Under the pieces are notes generated by a model. That model was given only the letters and a program-made list of their open reading frames with translations, ran no database searches and was not told the DNA's origin. The position numbers and the translations under genes are program-made. A stretch of 19,410 bases of DNA, taken from contig MU646608.1 in NCBI GenBank assembly GCA_026770585.1, positions 312,601 to 332,010 of the forward strand, given 5' to 3'. Source of the DNA: Baffinella frigidus. Its lineage: Eukaryota; Cryptophyceae; Cryptomonadales; Baffinellaceae. Below are positions 8,626 through 18,000 of this stretch, piece after piece (positions within the stretch are counted from its first letter, which is position 1; each line of letters begins with the position of its first letter).

Positions 8626-10563
8626 CTAGAAAGCAAACGGGTCATCCGTTTGGCCCCCGCCCCCGGACAACGAGGCGGGCGTTGCCCCTGGTGCGAAGGA
8701 CCCGAGGAGTATCGCGAGCCGCCGCCCCTCCTCCTGCAGCAGCGTCAACTGTCACTGCCACGTCATGTGTGCGGCATGGAGCACGGGCCCTTCGGAACAC
8801 CGTGGGGGTGTGGCATGGGGCAGACTGCGCGAGGACGCTGTCGGAGGACGGCGCGGGAGAGGGGGCGTGTCTAGGCTCCGGGTCGTGGCTGGGTCCCGGC
8901 CCAATGCAGATTCAGTGCACAGGCGCAAGACGTCCCCCCACCCCGTCATGAAAACAGAGGCCTACTTGAGGGTGGCAGGATGGTGCGGCAAGATACGCGC
9001 GAGGTGGCGGTGGAGTGACTGGGCTTGACAGGAGAGAAGAGAAGAGGAGCGCAAAGCAGATGAGGGCACGGGAGAGCAGAGGAGAGCAGACCAGCGGAAA
9101 ACCGAGCATGGCAGGGGTGAGGAGGGAGAGGAGGGAGAGGAGGCGAGAGCAGAGAAGGGCAGGAGAGAGGTGGAACCTGGACGTTGGTATCACGGGGGAA
9201 GGAGAGGATCGCACGGCGCACCACCAGGTCCGCGCGCGCGTCCACCATCTGCAGTCCCACCCCCCGCGTCACCTGCGCTGCTGCCGTTCGTGTACGCCAA
9301 TAACATACGAATCGCTGCCTCCCAACTAGCGAAGCCAGCCAGCCACACCACCATCACTCAACCGCCGTTCACTCGCACGTTGGTCACATGGCACCACTGC
9401 GGAAATCTCGGGCTCCGTGCAGGGAGAGGCGCGCGTAAAGCTCCAATAGATCCAACAGCTTCAGCACCTCCAATAGCCCCGATAGCTCCATCAGCTCCCT
9501 CAGCTCTCATAGGTTCAAAATGGCAGGAATAGGCAGGGGGCATCGTCGCCTCATCATCCACGGGAACCGCCCCTTCTCGATCTGTCAACCTCACACTCAA
9601 TCCTGACGGCCAACCCGGACGCTGGCGCGTCGTTGGAGGGCGAGACGTGGTGGGGACTGCCCGGTGCCCGCACAGTTCGAGGGGTTTGCAGGGGGGGGTC
9701 CTGGGTTGAAATGGGGCTGGGGGGGTGTCGGGAAGGGGCCGGACAATGCCGAAGGAGAGGCTGTCTCGGATGCCGAGAGACACAAGAGCCTCGATGCCCC
9801 GCAGCTGCACCTGCCAGTTCGCAGGCCCAGGGGATCGCGTTACGTGCCACCAACCACGCCACCCCATCACCGCGAGTGCCACTCACCAGGCCCGTTCAGC
9901 ACTCACCGAGAACCCTGTCAGAATCGCTATCGCTACAGACGCACTCCGCCCAACGTGACACTCTCGGCCTCACTCTTGTGAGAGAGAATCGAATCGGCTA
10001 ACAGCATCCGGAGAACACACGGGCAGTTCTGGTTTCAAAAAGATGGCTCCAGGCTGAAGAGCAAGGGTGGGTGCGCCCCCAGGTGCGGGGCCAGGCGCGG
10101 GGTGCGGTGAGCGGGGGGGGCACCGCGCGGCTCTCAGGCCATCTTCGCATCGAATCCAGCAGCACGTCCACCCCCCCGGCCGCGCCTGCCCATCCATTCT
10201 TGCTGTAAGCGACGATTCGCGCCACGCTAAAGGCTGGTGACGTTTGGGGGGGGGTCCAGAGAGGCCACGGTCCGCAGACATCGCTCTGGTGAAGGCATCT
10301 TGCGCACATCCACGTGCTTCTCTGCAAGTCGTTTCTATGCACACGTCAAGTCAGTTCCATGGAAATGCTAACTGCATCCATTGCCAGAGTGGCCGAGCGA
10401 AAATGATGGTGAGATATCAAGGAGCCCAGTGGTGCACGCAGGGCAGGACGAAAATTGCAAGATGCAAGATGGGACAGAAGGCGTCTGACCGATGGAACGA
10501 GCCGCGTCACTGCTGTCCTCTGCCAGCTCCGATATTCTCTGTGATGATTGTTCGATGGTCCAT
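8626..10563 (-). CDS. Armadillo-like repeat protein, multi-exon
   Basis: Exons in transcription order: 10511-10563 (tentative, ATG at 10561-10563), 10124-10226, 9745-9810, 9177-9248 and 8626-8733 (TAG at 8626-8628). Phases chain correctly (2, then 0 throughout). Splice sites include CTTTAG|C, CGCG|GTGCCC, TGGCAG|GTG, CTGCAG|ATG, GTCCAG|GTT and CTGCAG|GAG. The product reads as Armadillo helices. AAGGVDVLLDSMRRWPES is an H3-type helix; VQLRGIEALVSLGIRD is H1/H2. LVVRRAILSFPRDTNVQ is the next H3, and EEGRRLAILLGSFAP starts another repeat. A Gly-rich tail ends DDPFAF. Armadillo repeats bind protein partners; no catalytic motif is visible and the partner is unknown. The protein (about 130 residues) is short for the family, so upstream exons are probably missed. 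A minus-strand frame near 10600-10700 (SLYRQKLFEIARWTHQL) is one candidate. Confidence 0.6.
9000..9176 (-). other. pyrimidine-rich intron segment of the Armadillo gene
   Basis: The sense strand is a long CT-rich tract (TCCTCTCCCTCC-type) following the donor after NVQ. The plus strand is correspondingly GA-rich. Confidence 0.6.
9439..9510. repeat. 9-nt minisatellite, exactly eight units
   Basis: Eight consecutive units of AGCTCCAAT and one- to four-base variants with no indel. It lies in the predicted intron between the exons at 9745-9810 and 9177-9248. Because 9 is a multiple of 3, two minus-strand frames stay open across it (GADGAIGAIGG and LMELSGLLEVLKLL). I regard these as repeat artefacts, though an alternative exon is not excluded. 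Confidence 0.9.
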
Positions 10564-11276
10564 TGTGCCTCCTGGTGTAGGGGAGCGCGGAATCAGCCTG
10601 ATTGTCTGCCTCTTCCTCTGTTCGCACAGAGTGCGGGCCGCAGAGTTGATGAGTCCAACGTGCTATTTCGAAAAGTTTCTGCCGATACAAGGATGCCCCA
10701 AAGCGGTGCAGGTGGCACATCACGTGCGTGACATAGAGTGTTTCCGTGCGTTTGTGTGCGCGCAAGAGAGGTAAAGAGAGCGAGCGAGCGAGCGAGCGAG
10801 AGAGAAAGATAGAGAGAGAGAGAGAGAGAAAGCACCTCGGGAGAGGCGTCGATGCTGGCATTGTGGAGCTTTCGAACCTGTGTGAGACCAACGCGAAACA
10901 GTCAGCTCCTGTCATCCCGGTCCAGGTGAACACATTCGAGATAATCCAATTCAAGGTTGAGTCGATGCGCAGCCACAGACCAAGGTTCTGTTTCGGTAAA
11001 CGGACGCATTTCTTCAAAAGTGGAGCACCTGAGCGAGCGCAGGGCCTGTCGAAAAGTAACCCGCGTGACTGCGGTCGCGCGGCGTGCTTCCGTGCGGCTC
11101 ATTGCTGCCTCCTTTCGGCAGATTTCTGCCCCACGTGTGCATCGAATCCACCGACCTGCAGACGCAAGCGCGAAAGTGGGTCACGCTACCGCTCCCCTGG
11201 CAACTACAGGCCCCCTGGCAACAACTGGTGGTGGCAGCTTCTCGTGAGGGGTTTCTTGCACGTGAAGGGAGGGGCG
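10564..11276. other. intergenic region between Armadillo and membrane-protein genes
   Basis: It holds the 3' flank of the membrane-protein gene, the GA microsatellite at 10775-10830, and open frames on both strands that I could not resolve into exons. Upstream exons or the promoter of the Armadillo gene should be here. Confidence 0.45.
10775..10830. repeat. (GAGC)n then (GA)n compound microsatellite
   Basis: Five or six GAGC units followed by about 25 bases of GA on the plus strand. It is CT-rich on the strand of both neighbouring genes. Confidence 0.95.
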
Positions 11277-12004
11277 CTACTCAGGCAGCGCGAACACGAT
11301 TTCCCCTTTGATCGCCACTGCACCCGGGCCGTCGCTCAAGATGCGCGTGTCCACCTGCAACACAACCAGAGGGCACGAGCACAGAGTGAGCAGCACCCAC
11401 CGGAAACCAGTGGCACATCTCCGGCACAGCCACACAGGACACGGCGGGTGCGGTTGGAAGCAGCGGGCGGGCACTGGGATCCCACATCTCCCGCGGCGAG
11501 AGTGGGGTCGCACATGTCGAGAAGCGATCGCGGTCGCGTTGAGCGCCTCGCCCGCGGGGATGATGTCGCCGATGGAGGTCACGTCGACCTCGTCGCGGCT
11601 GTTGGGGCTGGACGTGGAGTGCACGGACCCCTCGCCAGACTCCTCGTCCGATTTCTCGTACGCTGCCTGCACCCACCCACATATCATGACGTTTGGTGCG
11701 CGAGAGATGAGGGTTGCGTTTGGCGTGGGAGAGATGAGGTTACACCACGCCGCAAGTCATCTCTGCGAGCTTTGACATCGAGCATCATCCTATGCTGCCA
11801 GAACGCACACGTCCCCCTTGTGAAGCAGCGTGGTGAGGGGGTGCCACAGAGGCAGCGCCACAGGCGCGGGGGGCGGGGTCACCTGTCTCTTTTTGAGCCT
11901 GGCAGCCGCGTCTTTGGTGGTGCGCGTGTAGAAGATCCTCTGGAACCTTGCCCAGAGCGCGACCCCGAGCAGCCCGAGACCCGACATCGCGGGGGCGCAC
12001 GTTG
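11277..12004 (-). CDS. exons 17-19: last membrane segment and cytosolic tail
   Basis: Exon 17 (11883-12004) gives a final hydrophobic stretch (TCAPAMSGLGLLGVALWARF) followed by a basic segment ending ARLKKRQ. This suggests the tail is cytosolic by the positive-inside rule. Exon 18 (11514-11666) is acidic and Ser-rich (AAYEKSDEESGEGSVHSTSS), plausibly disordered and phosphorylated. Exon 19 (11277-11354) ends VAIKGEIVFALPE and TAG. Splice sites are clear: GTGCAG|GCA, AGACAG|GTGACC, CGACAT|GTGCGA and TTGCAG|GTG. Confidence 0.8.
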
Positions 12005-15000
12005 CTGTTTCGCCCACGGTAGGTGTGCGTCAGCCCCGCGCCACCACGTCCAGGAGCGCGCCAGCCTACTCACTCACGCAGGACCAGGCGCGCCCAATCT
12101 CGGCCGTGAAAAAGGGTGGGGTAGGGTAGGGTAAGGTAGGGTAAGTGGATGTGGAATAATAAAACAATTGCAACGGGACCTCGCGAAGGGTGGGAGCATC
12201 AAGGAGGGAGTGAGCCCTCGTTCGGCCCATCGCACTCGGGGGCGGGGGGGGGGGGGGGGGGGTTGCCTGTCAACGGCGCAAGGAGGTTGTTCCCCAGTCC
12301 CCAGATGGTGCCTGTGAACATGAAGAACTGCAGCGCGGTTGAACGGATGATCAGACATTGGTGGCGTGGTGCACCCGTGAGTGTGGGTCGAGGGTTTCAT
12401 GGGTACTGTGGTCGAGGGCTTACATGATAGGGCAGGGTTGTTGGGTTCAGGGGTTGGGGTTTACACCCTAATGCAGAAATCGTAACACAGGATGAAAGGG
12501 AAGTAGGAGGAGTACCGGATCGAGGACTGCGACAACGGCAGCCAAGGCCGTGGCGCTTGTCGACACGATCATGATCACCCCTGCCCCCATCCAATCCGGC
12601 ACCGCGTCTGGCCCCATGATGATTGGGAGCGCTGCTGTCAGGATCTGCCACAGAGGGGGGGGAAGCATTCAGAGAGCAGACCAGGACGTGTGTGTTTGCT
12701 GCGGTCGGAGCGTAGCAACAGTGTGTTGTTTTATTCACGTGGGGAGTAGCGTGTGGGTGTTGGTTGAGGCCAATGCACGGGGAGGAACGAGAGGCCGGGT
12801 GGGATGGGGGAAACCGCAAAGAAGTTGGCGAGGTTGGTCAGGCTCGTCGAGAAGTTCAACTGCCAGAAATTCACCCGGGCGGCATGCAGTTTGTCAGCCT
12901 CGAACAAATACAGCTCGGATGGCATGTGGCACACCGCTACGGCGGGGCGGCATCTGGTTCCAAGGCTGGGCGGCATCTGGTACTTCTACCATGAATCATC
13001 TGACCGCATGCGCGCATGACCCAACAGCAACTGCACGGGAGGAGCAGAAGGGGAGAGAGTCTCACCATCTCGTCACGGAAAGGACTGCCGAAGAGCACCA
13101 GCACCACTTCGATCGCGTGTAGCACGACGACCTACATCACCCCACCCTCCATCAGAGGACCACACGCGCTGCAAGGCAGGGAGCATGCCGCTCTCAGACT
13201 GAGAGACAATCGGGAAGCTGGCGGGTGCTGCCCGGCAGGGTGAGAGATTACTGTGCGAGGGAGAGTGCGAGGGACAGCACCATCCAAGCGTTCGCGGCTC
13301 CGTCAAGAAGCTCCAAGATAAGCCCCAGTGCCACCTTTTTGAACACCTGGGGTTTGCAATCAGGGGGTTGTGATCAGTTTCGTGGGAGGGATACACGGAA
13401 AGAAGAGAGGCCGGCAAATGTCACGTCGAGTGGAATCCGGACACAAAGAAAGGAAGAAGCGAGGCAGGCGTGGTGTGGTTGGCGGGGCGTGATCGGAAAG
13501 AAGAGAAGAAGGAACACGGACGCACCACGAACAAGAAGAACGCCCAGAACGCGACCGAGTAGTTGGCCACCGCAAATCCCCAGAAGTACGCCTGCTTTCG
13601 GGTTTGAGGGTTCAGGGTTGACGGTTTACGGTTTAGGGTTCAGGATTTAGGATTGAGGGTTTAGGGTTTGAGGTGCAAGGTTCAAGGTTCACGGTTTAGG
13701 GTTCGGGGTTTAGAGTTCAAGGTTTACAGTTTATGGTTTCTGTTTGAGGATTTATGTTTGGTTTAGGGTTTAGAGTTTAGGGTGTAGGGTTCAAGGTTTA
13801 GGGTTTGGAGTTTAAAGTTTAGGGTTCAGGGTTCAGGGTTCAGGGTTTAGGGTTTAGGGTTAAGGGTTTAGGATTGAGGGTTGAGAGTTAAGGGTTTAGC
13901 ATTGTGGTTTCGGGTTTAGGTTTTAGGGTGTAGGGTGTATGGTGTAGGGTGTATGGTGTAGGGTGTAGGGTGTAGAGTGTAGGGTTGTAGGGTGTAGGGT
14001 GCAGAGTTTAGGGTTTGGGGTTTAGGAATTAGGGTTTGGGGTTTGGGGTTTGGGGTTTGGGGTTTGGGGTTTAGGGTTTTGGGTTTAGGGTGTAGGGTGC
14101 AGAGTTCGAGGTTTGGGGTTTGGGGTTTGGGGTTTGGGGTTTAGAGTTCAGGGTTTATGGTTCAGGGTTCAGGGTTCAGGGTTTCGGGTTTGAGGTTTGG
14201 GGTTGGGGGTTTCGGGTTTCGGGTTTAGGGTTCAGGGTTCAGGGTTCAGGGTTTACGGTTTGTAATTTAGGGTTTAGGGTTTAGGGTTTAGGGTTCAGGG
14301 TTTAGGGTTTTGGTGTTAAGGTTTGATGTTTAGGATACAGGGTTTAGGGTTTAGGGTTCAGGGTTTAGGGTTTAGGATTCAGGGTTCAGGGTTGAGTTTT
14401 TAGGGTTGAGGGTGTAGGGTGCAGGGTGTAGGGTGTAGGGTTTCGGGTTTCGGGTTAAGGGTTGAGAAATTAGGGTTTGGGGTTTGGGTTTTAGGGTTTA
14501 GGGTTTAGGTTTCAGGGTGTGGGGTATAGGGTTTAGGGTTTAGGGTTTAGGGTTTAGTGATTAGGGTTTAGGGTTCAGGGTTCAGGGTATAGGGTTGAGG
14601 GTTAAGGGTACAGGGTACAGGGTTCAGAATTTAAGATTTAGGGTTCAAGATAGAGGTTTCGGGTTGAGGGTTCAGGTTTTAGGGTTTAGGATTCAGGGTT
14701 CTGGGTTTGGGGTTGGGTTTTTAGGTTTTAGGGTTTAGGGTTTAGCCTTAGGGTTTCGGGTTGAGGTTTCAGGGTTTAGGGTGTCGGGTATATGGTGTAG
14801 GGTGTAGGGTGTAGGGTGTAGGGTGTAGGGTGTAGGGTGTAGGGTGTAGGGTGTAGGGTGTAGGGTGCAGGGTGTAGGGTTTAGGGTTTGGGAAGGTTTT
14901 AGGGTTCAAGGTTTAGGGTGTAGTGTGTAGAGTTTAGGGTTGGGGGTTTAGGGCTCAGGGTTTAGGGTTCATGGTTCAGGGTTCAGGGTTCAGGGTTCAG

Positions 15001-18000
15001 GGTTCAGGGTTCAGGGTTCAGGGTTCAGGGTTTAGGGTTTAGGGTTGAAGGTTGAGGGTTTCGGGTTTCGGGTTTGAGGTTTAGGGTTTAGGGTTCATAA
15101 TTTGAGGTTTAGGGTTTATGGTTTAGGGTTCAGGGTTTGAAGTTTGGGTTTCAGGGTTTGAGATTTAGGATGTAGGATTTAGGATTCCGGGTTCAGGGTT
15201 TAGGATTCAGGGTTCAGGGTTTGAGTTTGAGGGTGTGGGGTGTACGGTGTAGGGTGTAGGGTTGAGGGTTTATGGTTTATGGTTTAGGAATAAGGGTTTG
15301 GGGTTTGGGGTTGAGGGTGTGGGGTTTCGGGTTTTGGGTTTTGGGTTCAGGGTGAAGGGTGTAGGGTTTAGGGTTTAAGGTTTAAGGTTTAGGGTTTAGG
15401 GTTTAGGGTTTACGGTTCAGGGTTCAGGGTTCAGGGTTCAGTGTTCAGTGTTCAGTGTTCAGTGTTCAGGGTTCAGGGTTCAGGGTTTGGGGTTTAGGGT
15501 TTAGTGTTTAGGGTTCAGGGTTTAGGGTTTAGTTTTTAGGGTACAGGGTTTATGATTTAGGGTTTAGGGTGTAGGGTTGAGGGTTTAGTGTTTTGGGTAT
15601 GTGTTTGGGGCTTGCGGTTCGGGGTTTAGGGTTTAGGGTTCAGGGTTCAGGGTTTAGGGTTTAGGGTTCAGTGTTTAGGGTTTAGAGTTCAGGGTTTGGG
15701 GTTTTGGGTTGGGGTGTAGGGTTTACGGTTTAGGGTTCAGGTTTTGGGGTTTCGGGTTTCAGGTTTCGAATTTGGTGTTCAGGTTTCAGGGTTTGGGGTT
15801 TCAGGGGTTAGGGTTTAGGGTTCAGGGTTTTGAGTTTATAGTTCATGGTTCAGCATTCAGGTTTTAGGGTTCAGTGTTAGAGTTTAGGTTTTAGGGTGCA
15901 TGGTTTAGGGTTTAGGGTCCAGGGTTTGGGGTTTAGGGTTTAGGGTTTAGGGTTTAGGGTTGAGGGTTTAGGGTTTAGGGTTTAGGTTTTAAGGTTCAGT
16001 GTTTAGGGTTTCGGGTTTAGGGATGGGGTTCAGGGTTTACGGTTTAAGGGTTAGGGCTTCAAGCTTAGGGTTTAGGTTTCAGGGTTTCAGGTTTGGGGTT
16101 CATGGTTCATGGTCTAGGGTTCAGGGTTTTGGGTTGAGGCCTGTCGAGAGGACTTGGTCCAGTCGCCTTTCATGCGCTTTTCCATAAAGTACACGTAGAA
16201 TGTTAGGATCTGCAGAGGAGGCAGGGGCAGTGCCATCAGTGCTCACAAAAGTTCACCGCGGACATGTGCAGGGTGCGGCTCTCCGAGTTTCGTTGGCCAT
16301 TCAGAGAGTGTCACCGAGGCCTCTAGAGTAAGTTTCGAGGTTATGCCCATGGAACAGCGATGTGGCGGCAGGCTGAGTTGTGGTGGTTGTGGGAGCTGTG
16401 GACAGGCGCTATGTCTGATTACCCGGATTCATGCAGATTCTGGAATGGGGGGTCTGGTGCACATTCTGACAGGAAAGGGCGGGGGTGGAGAGAGGCGAAC
16501 CTTGTTGACGCAGCCCGGTTCTTTGCACGGGTCGGTGCAGACCGAGTAGAAGGAGCGCTTGGGAGAGGCCTTGAAGCCTGGACGCCCCATGCCACACAGA
16601 AGGTCTCAGACCGGGCCCGCCTCGGGGCGCTCTTCCCAGGTCGGTGATACGCGCCACATCGATGCTGGGTACCCAGCGCCTAGCAGGGTGCCGCCTCGCC
16701 TCCCAGGGTTGCGCAATCTCCATGAACGTCACGCGCTAGCCGCGCATGTGACCGACTAGGTGAAGATGAACGGTCAAAGAGCGAGGTGCGGAGAGAGCCT
16801 CGGGAGAGGGTCGTGCGGGGGGCAGTGTCCGCACCGAGTTCCGCGGATCGTTCAGAGTCGTGGTGGTGTCCGGCAATGTCGCCAACGCGCATGGCGACCA
16901 CCACGATGAACGTCACCGGCCCCGTCAGCGTCAGGCATAACCTGTTCCCGATGACCGTTAGACACCATCTGAGGTGTGCCGACGGGAGGCGCCACGTCGG
17001 TGCAGGGTTCACGCAGAGAGGGTTTGAGCAGGAAGGGTTGGGGGCGACGGACTCGAAGTGAGAGGTTGAGTGTGAGGTCTCCCCTTTCATAAGAAGCGGG
17101 CACTCTCTGCAGCGCATGGCTTGCAACCAGCAATGTCACCAGCCAGGGGTGGGCGTTAGAGCGGGAACGAACCCTGTGACCATCCACGCCCAGCAGCCTG
17201 ACAGAATCATCCCTCCGAAGATTTCCGAGAACCTGGTTTCGGTAGAGGGTTCAGGGTTTTCGGCACCTCCAGAGAGAGGCTTGAGCTGCAGGGTTGAGTG
17301 TTGACTGCCAGCTGGCGGGGTACACACTGTTCGGGAACGGAAGCGGAGTTGTCGCGCGCCTCTGGTGCACAGCGGGGTGGCGGATGCGAGTGAGGAGATC
17401 AAGGGGAGGCATGCGAGGGTGGTGTCGGGGAGGGTGTTGCGTGACCCGAGCAACTGCACGACAAACACAGGACCCTCCCAGGACGGGAAGGTCATGTCCA
17501 TCGGCTCCGGCGCGTCGGGCCACTTCCACTGGTAGAGAGCCTTCACCAAAGAGCGGATCAGGTAGACTGCGAAGAGCATGCAGATCGAGAGAGCCAAGCG
17601 TCTGAAGAATTTGTCGATGAACACAGCCCCCCTGCCACGCCGCGTGCCGTCACCCGGTTAACCATGGTCACTACCGGCCCCTACACCAGGGATGGCACCG
17701 CGTGTTCCGTCAGAAATGAGAATGAGCGGACGCATGGCTGCAATGGCGTGAGGGCGTGTGTGCCGCAGGGTGCAAGGAGGCAGACCCGCAATCGGTCGGC
17801 GCTGTGCAGTTTGACCCGCCACTTGCATTCGTAGAGCAGTTGGTCTCATTCACAACCACCACGGCGTCTGTGCTGGTTGTGTCGTTGCGTGGGGCGCCCG
17901 GCCTCCCGCTCCACCGAGAATGTTGATCCCCACCCTCAACCGCTCCCCGCCGCCCCCCCCCACCCTCAGCGCGCAACTCCCTCCGACTGCGCCGCAAGTC

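Noticed and set aside
9388-9498. Extra Armadillo-gene exon over the 9-nt minisatellite
   Set aside because: Phase would allow it, but joining 9745-9810 directly to 9177-9248 already yields a normal Armadillo repeat.
10381-10400. tRNA-like word (GAGTGGCCGAGCG)
   Set aside because: No acceptor stem, anticodon loop or T-arm could be found around it.
10746-12134. Longest plus-strand open frame (462 codons)
   Set aside because: It is antisense to four phase-consistent exons of the membrane-protein gene and begins in a GA microsatellite. Its composition (Arg/His-rich) is typical of a GC-rich shadow frame.
13229-13280. Extension of exon 11 to LSLALSLAQ
   Set aside because: The frame runs into TAA. 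The earlier donor ATG|GTGCTG keeps phase 0 with exon 12, so the extension is probably intronic or a retained-intron form.
13605-16138. A functional telomere or chromosome end
   Set aside because: Units are strongly degenerate, single-copy coding exons lie on both sides, and the flanking exons join in phase.
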